The notes beneath the pieces were generated by a model. The model was not told the origin of the DNA. It ran no database searches and saw nothing but the letters and a program-made list of their open reading frames with translations. The position numbers were made by a program, and so were the translations under genes. Below are positions 21,733-33,075 of a stretch of DNA of 64,000 bases, piece after piece; position 1 is the first letter of the stretch; every line of letters begins with the position of its first letter. Source of the DNA: Epithemia pelagica (lineage: Eukaryota; Bacillariophyta; Bacillariophyceae; Surirellales; Surirellaceae); the NCBI GenBank assembly GCA_946965045.2, contig OX337241.1:1178001-1242000 (forward strand), written 5' to 3'.

Positions 21733-23004
21733 TTAAGTCGCGGTATTCTCTTTGAGGTTCATGATGGCTTGGAAACAGTATCGGAATAACACCATGTAAT
21801 TGAAAAAGGGACCGAAGCAGGTTGATACCAACCATTTTGTCCACTCGACCTCTGTTCCCATGTGTATGAAGGGGCTAGAGAATTGTGATGATTCATTGGG
21901 GTACCGGAGGTCCTTGTACATCTGTTGAACTGCTTTGACTATGACTACCTGTGTGTATCGGGGTATCCCTCCTACCCCAGAAGTCAAGTCAGGCCTGTAT
22001 TGATTCAAGAGTAAGGCTCTTCGAACGATCATACAGAAACGCCATATGAAATATTTATTGTTGGACTTCCAACAGACCCGAATACTGACACATTCTCCAT
22101 TTGAATTGCATGGTCGGAGGCAACCCTTACATACGATTGGAATATAAGTACATGTGCGATCCACAAGTTTATCATGGAGTTTCCCATCGTGGTCGAAAAT
22201 GCATTGCCGGCATTTGTATTCATTGCCACCTGTTTCGCATACATCACAATGTACCCCACAACCGTAACAATGGTCACGGCACCGGTGAGTAGTACCAAAA
22301 GGATGCCAGAATTTTCCTGTTAAATACCGATCGGTTGTTGGGTTATCTTGAAACAAACAAACTGGACAAATGGCATCTGCTATATTCTCTGTAGAACCCA
22401 ATACCTCGTTGGCAAGTCTGGTGAACTTAACCACTTCAGGGTGAAAGTCTGCATCTCGGTCACCAACTCGATCAGAATAACTCGGTGATTCTGGAGCCAA
22501 TGGTATTGTCTTAAATTTCGCAGTGACCACAGAGGGGTCAATGATACGGCTTTTGACCGCATATGGATTGCGAATGACCGTTTTCTTGGGATTAGTATGA
22601 GGAACGATAGTTGTATCGGGAATGGATGGTGGTACAACAACGTTACCAGGAGTCTCTGTTTTCTTTGGCTGCTCTGTTTTCTCGTGATGCCCTTCGACGG
22701 ATATACCTGGTTCAGGAGAGCTGTCATCTACTACTCGTGGTACCAATTCGCCGACGTGGTTGCTGTTGTTATTTTTGTGATGTCCTTTATTCTCTTTCTG
22801 GAATTTCTCTTCTCTCAATTGAAATAAATCCTCGAGAAATGTGATGTCGCCGTCATTTTGGAACTGGGTTTCTTCTGGATGAAGATTGTTTCCACGGCTT
22901 TCACTAAGTACCCCCTTGTTTTGTGGTTTGGTACTTTGTGGTTTTCGGCGTTTGTTGTATGGGTTCGTCATGGTGCGTGGTTTTTTGTATGGATTGCTCA
23001 ACAT
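21733..23004 (-). CDS. Cys-rich protein B of the inner element
   Basis: 423 residues from ATG 23004. The N-terminal 200 residues are basic and Pro/Asn/Lys-rich (an NPYKKPR-type motif occurs twice). Then comes a dense Cys/His block: CPVC, HRCRDHCYGCGVHC, CETG, CRQC, DH, CKGC, with the spacing of a PHD- or B-box-like cross-braced zinc domain. The C-terminal 130 residues match protein A. The function is unknown; the zinc domain suggests protein or chromatin binding. The stop lies at the edge of the 170-bp array. Confidence 0.65.
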   Translation of the reverse strand: MLSNPYKKPRTMTNPYNKRRKPQSTKPQNKGVLSESRGNNLHPEETQFQNDGDITFLEDLFQLREEKFQKENKGHHKNNNSNHVGELVPRVVDDSSPEPGISVEGHHEKTEQPKKTETPGNVVVPPSIPDTTIVPHTNPKKTVIRNPYAVKSRIIDPSVVTAKFKTIPLAPESPSYSDRVGDRDADFHPEVVKFTRLANEVLGSTENIADAICPVCLFQDNPTTDRYLTGKFWHPFGTTHRCRDHCYGCGVHCDVCETGGNEYKCRQCIFDHDGKLHDKLVDRTCTYIPIVCKGCLRPCNSNGECVSIRVCWKSNNKYFIWRFCMIVRRALLLNQYRPDLTSGVGGIPRYTQVVIVKAVQQMYKDLRYPNESSQFSSPFIHMGTEVEWTKWLVSTCFGPFFNYMVLFRYCFQAIMNLKENTAT

Positions 23005-23379
23005 TGCGTAAGCCAGAGAGTTTTATCTCACCGCTTGTGTAAAAATGATTACTTGATGATCAAACAGAATGAACCTATCACATTCAAGAAAAAGAAGAGA
23101 CGAGACTTCTACTAAGATGTGTTTGTTTTTTTATGAAGAATAATGGGTCGGCTGCCGTTTGTGGATACCACATGGACATCTATCTCATACTATCCCTCAT
23201 CACGTGTCACTCTTTTTAATAAACGGAGTACCACTCCGACATGTTGGGGAGTATATTATTGGGACCACTTCACTGAAATAAATATTACGGATACCACTCG
23301 GACATCCCCCATGACCTTTGTTGGTGGTTGGAAACACACCCCCCCTATTGGTTATACAGAACGACTTTCACTGACACCT
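23005..23379. other. Intergenic stretch in the inner element
   Basis: No gene is seen. The stretch holds two similar short blocks containing GGATACCAC and CCACTCCGACAT/CCACTCGGACAT words. It separates the Cys-rich gene B from the 3' end of the transposase gene. Confidence 0.5.
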
Positions 23380-26300
23380 TCATGATCCAGCAGTGTTACG
23401 ATCTTTTGTTGTTGTTTGTGAAGGATCTGATGATGATGTATATCTTGCTCTCAACGAATCACTTGCTGAGTCATTGAACTCATTGGCCCATTTACTGGCA
23501 GGAAGTACCTCCCATACAATATCGGAATAGTTCCTGTGATTCCGAGTATATTCAAGCAATATTTCTCTTTCCGCATCAGAATGCAGGTATTCCGGTACCT
23601 TATCTCGGTGTTGGATCATTTCCGGGTTTTCATCGATCACTCCTACCAATTCAACTATATTGGTGATAGGAACCAATACAAGATCGGGAACACGGGAATT
23701 CCGGGTAAAGGCCTTGCTCCATCGAATGAAAAGGACGGAGGACTTCTCTTTATCCTTGTCACTACGACGATAAGTGGTTCGTAGTAAAGCATGTGTGACA
23801 TCTCTCGGTTTTTCTTGGTGGATTCTTGATGTACGAGCATCATTTCCCTGTTCTTGCATGTGACCAGCACTTTCCCGTTGTTCCCATGGTCTGCGTATGA
23901 AGCATAAAACCTGACAGAGTACCAAGATATTGTCTGTTCCCTGATTACCTGTTGCAGTGTCAGTGAATGGTGTTCGCTGGTGTCGTGGGATCCATGCTTT
24001 CACCCAGTCTCTCCAAGGACCCTCACTTTGGTAATTAGGATGACATCGGATACCACCTATGTTTTCGTCCCTGAATTTGACCTCTGTACACCCATGGATC
24101 ATGATGTAATCACTTGTGTCATTCTGTTGTATAATATTCATTTGTGTGAAGAGTGCACTTGCATGTTTCACCAGGAAGTCAAGGATTACTTTTGGGAGGA
24201 TCATACCGGTATTTGTTTTCGAAATATACTTGTAAGTACACTTGACCACGGGGCTCTCTGTCCGTCCAAATCTGACCAATTGGATTTGTATTGTTGTCCC
24301 TCGCCCCTTGAATTTACATCTATCTTCTTCACCGTCCTCGTCATTTTCCTTGCCACAATGGTTGGAGATTGACCATTTTTTAGTAGCTCCACGTCATCTT
24401 GTTTGATCCCTGATGCTTTACAGAGCAGATCCCATGCCTGCATCTGCCATATGTTATCACCAAGTTGACTGTCGAAGACACCCTTACCCCGCTTTTGTAC
24501 TGTTTTGGCATTCAGTTTGACAATTTCTTTGTGGTTACTCTCCTCTGATTCAGTGTCGGATATTTTAACTGGGCCGAAATTGGACACCTGTCGAACTATA
24601 TGTACCAAGTTGTGGTATTTTGGGATCATCCAACCATTGCACATCAGTTTCCCTTTTTTATCCAATCGTGGTGCATACCGCCGTATACCATCCATCATTA
24701 TCTTGACAGATTCAACTGATCGTCGCGCTGTTTCCTTCGCGGCAGGAGAACGTGGGTCGCTATCCCAAAATCTATCCATCCTTGTCCAGCTGTTGAAACA
24801 GAGTATTGTCTCAAACAGGAAGAGGAAATCGAGATATGGTTCCCGTTCACCTTCATCCCAGATCGATGCATATGCCACAGGGTCATCGTCGAATACTGTT
24901 TCGCTCGTAACCTGTACCTCAATGTCAGGTTCACAATATTGGTAATCTTCATTTTCCTGTACATGAACGGGCAGATTGTCGTTGATATTTGTGGTTATTT
25001 CTTCGTTACTATCATCCACAGGTGAGTCATTCTCATCCGAATCGGATGAAGCATCAGCGATACTGTGGTGTACAACCGGGTTTTTTTTCGATTGTCGTTG
25101 ACGTTTATTGTTGGTAGTGGATACGTTGTTTTGTCCAGCGCCCATTCGTTGTCGTTTTTTCTTTTTTTTTTCTAATTCATTTTTCTTTCTCTTCCGTTCT
25201 TTCTCTTCTTCCTTTTTCTTTCGTCTCTCTTCTTCTTCTTTGCACCATTGTTTCCACTCTGCAACTACTTTTTTCCATTTCTCCGCCATAGTCGAAGCGA
25301 AAATAAGATGACCACGAACAGAAACACACAAAGCGGCTGAGACAAACATAATACCAACCCATTCATTGGCTGTTACCTTTGTAACATTACTGATACCTGC
25401 AGAGAAGGATGTTCTGGGGTACCCCCAACTAGAAGAATAAGAGAATATCGACTGCCGGTTGGCTCGGAAGAAAGAGCTGTACAAGAAATCAAACATGGCT
25501 TTTTCTCTCATTGTCATCAGAGCAAAGAAATCAGTCATGATATATTTCATGATCCCCGATTTCAAAGTATGTAATACATCACAACATGCCGCGGTAAAAA
25601 TCCCATGTGTTTTATTAACACCCTCACCCAAATACAAATGGTTGTAGATGTTGTTCACTGGGTATTGTCCAATCTGATGTAAAATTTTCTTGGAATTGTT
25701 CACAGGTTCTCTCCAAGGATCCTCTCTCGGATCATCTATGCCGGGTTGTCCAGAATCGATAACTATTGGGTTTCCTGATGGTTTATCTAAACCAAGCACA
25801 CGGAGGCTTCTGAAATGGATAGGGTTTTTGAAGAGGTAGTTGCATGTGGACCATGGGTATCTAGACTCCCGAGGTGTGCAATCACACTGCCAAACAAGCC
25901 GGCCAACACTTTGATGATGAGATGCATATCTTCCTGCGATGTTATCTTGTGACTTCGCATCTCCCTTTATCATGATCACGGGTAATACTAATCTCACCAC
26001 CTTCTCGATCCCATGGATCCGTAATCGCATCCACAATCCACCTCGATTCTGTATCTTCAAAAGAGCTTGGTGTATTCGCGAGAGCTGTGCATGATAATTC
26101 CGACAGGGGGACCCCCTATCCAAGATGTATTTGGCCGCAGATGACTTCCGTTCCATATCTGTGATCAACCCTAAGATGATTTGTCTATTCGGTTTTCGCA
26201 TTTCAGACATCGTCAAAAATGAAGGTACCATAACAACTGGTTCCGCATTAAAGCGACCATCCCCTGTCGCGTGTGTCTTATCCATATAAGACAATAAACC

Positions 26301-27476
26301 AACAACGAAAGTATCGTTGTCATGTCTGTATTTCCGTACGGTACGTTGGAAAACATGGCCATCTTGTATGTTTTCGAGACATTTATTCGGTGTATAAGGG
26401 CGATACGGGTCGTCATCACATAATATTGTTTTATCCTTGGAAGTGGCTTCAGGATCTTGCAAGACACGTCGAAGTTGATGCACAAAATCAAATATAACGG
26501 TATCAACGGACTTCTCACTGTCTGGAACGATTATATCCTTTTTGGTTGTAACTTCCATTGGGACGGTGACAATCTTTGGTTTGGGGAAATCGAAACCTCT
26601 TTTTTCGAATTTCGCCATGAATCCCTTTCGCCGTGGATGTTTTTTATTGAAAAAACGTGAGCCACAACACTCGTTAGTATAATCAATCCATGCCAAAATG
26701 GCATCGAACATGAACTTCGGACACCCAGCATTCCGGAGGAGTATGGCCAACCTCAATAAAGCCTTGTCATCTTCGGAAAATTGGAGACCATTTTGTTCAA
26801 GATACACTGGAAATTCCAAAGGATTGTCTTTTGAGTTTTCATCGATAACATGGTCATCACTGGATGAACCTTTGCCTTGGACATCCTCATTGTCATCGAC
26901 AGTTTGTTGGAGCCCATCATCATGATCTGCTGATGGTCCCTCTTCTTGGTCCTCATCTGATTCTTCCTCATTCTCAGATGACAGCAAGGAATGAGCAATA
27001 TTTGTACTATTCCGACATGGCTGTCTCACGATGGGTTGTTTTTGTGTAGTGGGTTGCAGATCCTCTCTTTCCTCATCTTCTCGATCGTCCGCCCAGGGTA
27101 TCCCTACAGCACCATTGTCGGTTACTCCATTTTCTGAAATGCCTACAGCACTATCATCGGTTCCTCCATTTTCTAAATGATTTCCCTGATCTTTATCATG
27201 AGAGGTATTGTTCTCGACACCAGCAGTTTCGTGGCATATCATGGACGATTCGTGCTCCAATGCATGTGAGACCAAAGTGCCGTTTTCTCTTTTGGTGCTA
27301 CAAACCCTTTCATGTTGGAAGATCCCGGAGACGTGGAATAATACATGACAATTTCTACATTTACGACATGGAAGAATGGAACCACCTGTACTCGCATTTG
27401 GATCTTCGCCTACCCATTGATCTTTGATGACGGAAGGTTTATTTCTTAAATACCTTGGTTTACAAGGACGGCCCAT
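23380..27476 (-). CDS. DDE transposase, CACTA/CMC (Plavaka-like), in two overlapping frames
   Basis: The main frame runs 27476-24201 (1091 residues, ATG 27476). The N-terminus has a C2H2-like finger (CRKCRNC...H...C at residues 36-58), then an acidic disordered stretch to about 230. The core carries conserved acidic residues: D399 in SYMDKTH, D506 in KGDAKSQD and E705 in TANEWVG, with DVLHTLKSG between. This D-D-E pattern and the flanking words (HAQLS, GLWMRLRI, CDC) match the CMC/Plavaka transposases I know. A Lys/Glu-rich insertion lies at about 740-860. The expected C-terminal block (GGIRCHPNYQSEGPWRDWV) lies in another frame, 24279-23380, overlapping by 79 nt, so a short intron, frameshift or sequencing error must join them; none is certain. 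The gene is transcribed divergently from the gene at 27911. Confidence 0.75.
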
Positions 27477-27910
27477 GGTATTGGTTTTGTGGTCCTTAGT
27501 CTTTGTGGAATGAGAATCATTGCTAATGTGACGACTGACACGAATGGTTTCGATTTTATGGTCGCCCGGCTCGCTTTTTCATTGGTTGTGGATGGATATG
27601 GTTTACCCCCACCCCCCCGCCCATCCACCCATACTATTCTACATAAACTATGAGTCTATCGGTACATGGGATCGGAACGAACACAAATGCCCATGTGGCA
27701 TTGGTCGTTTGAATGTATAATTGTCGCCTGTCGATTTGGTTCAATTCAAAAAAAACCGGGTGTACTCGGAACAAACGGCTCGACTTTTGAAAGTTGATAG
27801 TCGAAAGGTAAGACCTCAATGAAAACGGATTGGCATAACATTCTCCTCTTGTTGCACCCAAAACTCATTGCATTGTCAACACTTCTTATATCAGGTATAC
27901 TCTTCTTGTC
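27477..27910. promoter_or_regulatory. Divergent promoter region between the transposase and the unknown gene
   Basis: 434 bp between two divergent starts (ATG 27476 minus, ATG 27911 plus). It contains a C run near 27607-27620. No defined motif can be assigned. Confidence 0.45.
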
Positions 27911-28828
27911 ATGTCGCCCCCTTCTGAAATAAACCAGGGGACCAAGAATAGAAAACAAGGAAGCCAACGCTGTGGTGATCCAAAGCAAGATAAAAAGGAC
28001 AACCAAAACAGTAAGAATTCAGCGTTCCATGGTTTATCTGGTGGCAAAGATGTTGGAGAAAGCAGTACCGATGATGAAACAGACGACGAAGAAATAACGA
28101 TCAGAGATGTCAACAAGAAGAATAGCAATGATGACCGTAACCAAGAGGATTCAGGATCCGTATCTGAAAAGAGTCAGGTAATATATCAGGAAAGAGGAGG
28201 ACGGGGAGCTTCATCCAACGAATCCCAGGACCAAGGTAGTACCATGAGCTGTACAGGAACCCGTGGTGTTACTAATACAGGAGCACCTATGGAATCCGAA
28301 CACAATACTGCTGTTATGAATGGAGTCGACCATGGTCAGCGAGTTCCTTATAATGCGAATGGAGTTGCTCCATATCCGAATCATACCCATCCTTATCCTC
28401 ACCAGCAACCAAATCCATCGGTGTTGTCATTTCTTCCTCAAGGGCAACAACAACATCAGGTCCATACACAGTTCAATTATTCCCAAGCTCCTCTTGGGGG
28501 GCAACAACATCATCATTTCCCGGCGGCGTCATCATCTACGATTTATCCACAACAAGGAACTGGTATTATGGTGCATCAAGGATACCCACAACAGCAGATG
28601 ATGTCTGTCCCATACCCACCCAATGGGGGCGTTCTGATGCAAGGAGGCGCTGGTGTTCACCAACCACAGCAAACACATCACCATATGGATACAAATAATA
28701 TTGAGTGCGCAGCTAATGACAATGGTGGTGTGACTGTAATGTCGCACCAAGATGTTGAAAATATTATGGAAGAGGTTATGGGTGGTGGTGGTGGTGGTGG
28801 CGGAGGAGTCAGTCGCGTTTGTAAGTAA
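27911..28828 (+). CDS. Low-complexity His/Gln/Asn-rich protein or first exon
   Basis: 305 codons from ATG 27911. The sequence is disordered: an acidic STDDETDDEE stretch, then Pro/His/Gln-rich runs, then nine consecutive Gly before the stop. A good donor (GTAAGT at 28821) lies 6 codons before the end, just after the Gly run. Splicing from there to AG 28929-28930 would lead in frame into the ORF at 28900-30238, so this may be its N-terminal exon. The acceptor lacks a pyrimidine tract, so the fusion is only possible. No family is recognised. Confidence 0.5.
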   Translation: MSPPSEINQGTKNRKQGSQRCGDPKQDKKDNQNSKNSAFHGLSGGKDVGESSTDDETDDEEITIRDVNKKNSNDDRNQEDSGSVSEKSQVIYQERGGRGASSNESQDQGSTMSCTGTRGVTNTGAPMESEHNTAVMNGVDHGQRVPYNANGVAPYPNHTHPYPHQQPNPSVLSFLPQGQQQHQVHTQFNYSQAPLGGQQHHHFPAASSSTIYPQQGTGIMVHQGYPQQQMMSVPYPPNGGVLMQGGAGVHQPQQTHHHMDTNNIECAANDNGGVTVMSHQDVENIMEEVMGGGGGGGGGVSRVCK

Positions 28829-28899
28829 GGTGTACTTCCTTTGTTTTGTTTGTGCCCTATCGGTATTGACTGGTTAGAGTGGAACTCTAATCTGGGTTG

Positions 28900-30238
28900 A
28901 TGTGGGTTTGGAAATGTACAATCGAAAAAGATGTGGACTTCTGGATGGATGATGTTTCCTCACTTTCTGATCTCTCTTGGTCGTCATCATCTCTTGTAGC
29001 CATGGAAGTCGGAGGCGATAGCTCAATGGTTGCATCATCTATCTATGGTACTAGTGATGGTCAGAGTTCTGGGGCTAATGCAACGTCTGGTGAGAGGGAA
29101 AGAAGGAGAGAATACAAGAGGGAAAGAAAGAGAGAACAGCAAAGAAAGAGCAGGAGCAAATACAAGGATCTACCCTTAGCTTGTCGTACGGATGAGTTCC
29201 AGACTTTTGTGCCTGATGTTGCTTGGAGGTACGTGAAGTATTTCTCACTTGCCGATGATTGTGATGCAGATGATAATGGATTATGGCATTTGGGGAAGGA
29301 TCACTTCAAGGCGTATTTCGAACGAGAAAAGATTATTGGTGATGTGGCTAAGGCAAAGTGGTGGGAAAGGTATTCCCCCCATTTGAGGAAAGAATTCAGA
29401 CGCAAGAGATCAAATGTTCTACAATCGCTAAGGTTCAGGTTCATGAGTAAGTTGGTACTGTCTTGGTGCTATCTTGTTCTCATTCTTGTGGAAAGTTTTG
29501 TTCTAACATGAGCCTTCCTGCCTGGCAGAACATTTCTCGTTAAATCTATGGAGAACACATGGTGGTGGAATTGTTCCGCGACAATTCCCTAAGTTATTGG
29601 TTGACGATGAAAATCTAGGTCCTATGCCAAGTCTTGAAGAGATGATGCAAATGAGAGGAGTGAATGGAGACAATGATGCTTATGTTTTCATGTTTGAAGT
29701 ATTTGGGGGGTCGGTTTATGGAGATGGAATGGTGAGAGATATCATTAATCAAGATATTACAGCTAATACACCAGAAGCACAAAAGCAAGCAATATGGAAG
29801 GAAGCGATGAGTAAGTTTACTACGAGTGATGAAGCTTTCATTCTCTTGGCTCTTGAAGATTCATGGGATGCATGGGCTCTGAGGAGCAGACAAGAGTTCA
29901 AACAAAAGTTGTACAAAGAAGACCCTGCTTGGTGTCAAGCGCACCAAATTAATGAGGACATTGATACAGATGGAGTAGAACAATACAAGTATTCAGGTTG
30001 TGCAAACAAAAAGGGACGTGGTATGAGTGATATTGGCCTTGATCGTCTTGATGAATTGCAGCAGAAGGTGAGGGATGATCGAGAATATGTATCAGTTGAT
30101 GGACTGTTTCAGAGACAAAATGTGTTCATGGAGAATCTTCTTAAGAAACATCGGGAGAGGATGGGATATGTGGACAGTGCTGATCAAGATCAACCGCAGC
30201 AGAAAAAGCGGAGGAAGCACGGACTCTGGTTTTTTTAA
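28900..30238 (+). CDS. Unknown inner-element protein with one intron
   Basis: Exons 28900-29446 and 29529-30238 give 418 residues. The intron is 82 nt (GTAAGT at 29447, CAG at 29526-29528) and the frame is continuous across it. After a Ser-rich start comes a very basic helix (alternating Arg/Glu/Lys at about 65-90). Then come a Trp-rich segment (AWRYVKYF, KAKWWERY, FSLNLWRTH), a TSDEAFILLALED block and a C-terminal coiled-coil-like stretch. No catalytic motif is seen. Two-gene CACTA elements pair a transposase with a small DNA-binding protein; its basic region and its position near the right end make that role possible, but this is inference. Confidence 0.6.
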
Positions 30239-30327
30239 ATAGTATCTCTTCATTAGCTTCTGTGCATGTTTTCACATTCTTCTGTGGATGGTATCGATTG
30301 TGTTGTGAAATGAGTTACCATAAGTGT

Positions 30328-30530
30328 GTGGCTTCTGCTGGTGCTTTTGGAGTCTGAGATGCAAAAGGTGGGTGGCTTCTGCCGGTGCTTTCGGTGCCTG
30401 AGATGCAAAAGGTGGGTGGCTTCTGCCAGTGCTTTCGGAGCATGGGATGCTAATGGTGTGTGGCTTCCGCTGGTGCTTTCGGAGCATGGGATGCAAAAAG
30501 GTGAGTGGCTTCCGCTGGTGTCATTGGAGA
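30328..30530 (+). repeat. About 44-bp tandem repeat, 4-5 units
   Basis: GTGGCTTCTGCTGGTGCTTT-like boxes recur at about 30328, 30372, 30416, 30460 and 30505, each followed by a GATGC word. The repeat lies in the non-coding right flank of the inner element. Confidence 0.8.
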
Positions 30531-30881
30531 ATGGGATAGGAGAGATTGGGGGTTTGCCCTTGTGTTATTGCACCTGTGGAGAGGGTGTATAGATGCCTTG
30601 TTCCGATGAGGTTGGTACTTTGTGTTCAGAGTGTTTTGGACGTGGAGGGCAAGGTCAGTGTGCTTAGAAGGTAAGTTCTCTGTGCGTGGAAGATGGGAGT
30701 GTGCGTGCGTGGAAGATAGGGTCGCCGTGAATGTGTATGATGTTGTATGTGCGTGATGGTGGGGGGGGATTAGTCAAAATGGTGTAAATCCGTATAAAAA
30801 AACCGGGTACGAAAAATGGCGCATGCCGACGGCGCGTATGGGGTGTGCGTTTTGGGGGCGCGTGACGCTGCCCTTAGACGC
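30531..30881. other. Right end of the inner element, non-coding
   Basis: No gene. G-rich on the plus strand with GTGCGTGGAAGAT repeated. The last 65 bp hold CGCGTA and CGCGTG words and the terminal repeat CCTTAGACGC at 30872-30881, followed by the AT duplication at 30882-30883. Confidence 0.7.
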
Positions 30882-30883
30882 AT

Positions 30884-33022
30884 GGATTGTCGTTGGACAG
30901 GATATTCCAATTCATGGACGACATTCTTGGTATTCTGGATGCCAAGACATTGTCGTTTCGACAGGCCTATCGTCAAGCGCTCAACATCACCCAAGTAATG
31001 CACCGGATAGTCCCTATCAATGGCGACTTGCATGTGCGCTTTCACATGCTAGACGTCATTTATAGAATATTCTACGGTGGATTTCTTCAATGCTTTCAAT
31101 GGAGACTCAAGTGGAAGCGTTTGGATGCCAATGACGTGTCTCATACATACCGTCTGACCCATCGCTTGGCCGTCCTTGTTTTTGAGGAACTCGACAGGTT
31201 GATGCTTGATTTCTACGTCGCCAAGGTCTTAACGTTGAGCAAAGTAGATGAAATCCTCCATTTTGGTGATGGCAACGAATTGGCCATCTTTATTTCAAAG
31301 GAATATGTGAACTACCTGAACCAACAAGTGAGAGAATCAAAACACTGGTTAATGCGATTCTTGTGCAACTACCTTGTGCTCATGCGCAAGTATCTTACCT
31401 TCCTTGAGGCCGAACAACAAGGCGACGCAATCATAATGGAATCTATCATCGTGGAGTACCTTCCGTATTGGTACATCACCAAGAAACGTGTGTCCTTCAA
31501 TACACAGCTACGCTTGATAGAGCTGTATTATTATCGTCTTCCTATTTCCGTCTTGCAGCAGATCCGCCTCAACCGAACAAAGTGTCAAAAGCAAATGCCG
31601 AGTCCTGTTCTAAACAAGGAAAGTGCCTTGGACCAAATAATGGAGCGACTCATGCCCTTTTTCAAGGGCATGAGTCACAATGCTACTGAGATGGAGTTCG
31701 TTAAAGTGTCTAAGATGTTGACAGCTTGTCAGCGCTCTAAGCACTTTCTCGAATTCTATACACCGACTCGATCTGACGCGGAATATGAGCTGGCTGAACG
31801 GGAAAAAGAAATGATGAATGATACAACGCAAAATAAGGACACGAAGGTGCTTGTTGATCCTGGCCAACGACACAAGGCCACCACCAAGCCGTCAAATCTA
31901 ATGAACCGCGTCCTTGTAATGGAGATTCTCACCCTGGCCGGATGCCACGATATTGCACCAGACAAAGAGACGCCTGTTGACAAGAATTGGTTTTGGCAGT
32001 CTATCGAGTCGACGACCCTGGAAGTACACAAGAAAAAAACCAGGATTGATAATGGCAAGGTGGAAACGGATGCGACAGACAAATACGTCATGATCCAGGT
32101 TAACAAGATGATGGAAGGTTTGAGGAAGCGTCCGTCCCGAAAGAAAAAGGACGACACGGAAGAGAAGAACGAAAGTAGCGAGTCCAACTCAGAGGATGAC
32201 AGTGACGATGATGGCAACGTAGAATCCAACGATGACAATACCAAGGATGGCGAGGAAAGCACGGTCATTGATTTGGAAGCTGAGATGAAAGAATACAACG
32301 ACGAATGTGGGTCTGAAGCACATGGTATGTCGTACTTCAGCGACGACAAGGTGGCTGTTGTAGACGTCGAGAACGAAGCTTCAAGGTTCGCCATGAATCA
32401 GGAGGAAGCCCTGGATACAGTGCCTATTGGAGACTCGGCATTTGATGAGTCCATGGAGATGTCGCGCCAAGAGGAAGAGAATGAAGATGTCGACGTGATT
32501 CGGAACGGCACCCAAAAAGATGACGAGGACGAGATTCCTGAAACACAAATAGAGGAATTGATAATGGAAGATGCTGATGAAGTTGTGGACGATGACCAAG
32601 GCATTGAGGACGACGCTGAAGAGAGCAGTGATACGGAGGCAACAGAGTCTCCTTCCAATGACAGCCAGAAGGAACCAGCGGAAGTTAATCAGACCCTCAA
32701 CGTCAAGAAGAATGTGAAAGGAATGAAGGTGTGGGAGATGAATGACCTGGCTTGCAAGGACATAGTATCCGTAGCCTTACAGAAAATGGGAGAGAAGCAT
32801 ATATTGGATGCAAGGCAACGAGATGCCGAACGTAAGGAGCGGGAAAACCATTTCTTGCGTTTTAAACTTTATAATCGACTCGTCGAGATGGAAGAGAATT
32901 CTGCCCGACTTGGGTGGGACGAGGAAAGTACAGGTATGGAAGATGACGACATAATGGATGAAGACCCTTTAGACCGGGCGGGCAAGTACTTTGAAAATTA
33001 CAAAAGAAATTGGAGAACTTAA
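30884..33022 (+). pseudogene. DUF6589-like putative transposase, C-terminal half
   Basis: 712 codons open from the right breakpoint of the inner element; there is no initiator of its own and a stop lies in frame upstream in the inner element. It continues the frame of 2413-5547: after the G-D motif come LDRIFQF, NGDLHVRFHMLDVIYRIFYGG, then helices with QQGDAIIMESI and YYYRLPISVLQQIRLNR, which match the C-terminal landmarks I recall for DUF6589 proteins. The last 330 residues are Lys/Asp/Glu-rich and disordered, ending in a short charged helix. Together the halves would give a protein of roughly 1,760 residues. The transposase role is inferred from the element context. Confidence 0.75.
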
Positions 33023-33075
33023 TTACTAACGGTACTACATGTTAAAATGATACTGGACAGTAGAGTGGCGTGTGG

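Larger units (their letters stand above)
5548..30881. mobile_element. Inner giant DNA transposon, 25.3 kb, CMC/Plavaka-like
   Basis: The boundaries are set by a 10-bp inverted repeat, GCGTCTAAGG at 5548-5557 and its complement CCTTAGACGC at 30872-30881, with AT on both flanks (5546-5547, 30882-30883). Removing the element and one AT joins a GAT codon to GGA TTG in the same frame, rebuilding the G-D-G stretch of the host DUF6589-like gene; that confirms both breakpoints. The element carries a DDE transposase, a dioxygenase-like gene, a Ulp1/RING-like gene, two Cys-rich genes, unknown genes and large tandem arrays. Clustered CGCGTG motifs near the left end are typical of the subterminal repeats of CACTA-type elements. 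Its small duplication and short terminal repeat fit the CMC group; the exact family is inferred. Confidence 0.85.

Noticed and set aside
15393-21736. Recurrent 62-134-codon ORFs in the 170-bp satellite
   Set aside because: The period is not divisible by three and the ORFs follow satellite variants, not protein constraint.
30816-31065. Small ORFs across the right breakpoint of the inner element
   Set aside because: They overlap the junction and the DUF6589-like frame and have no independent support.
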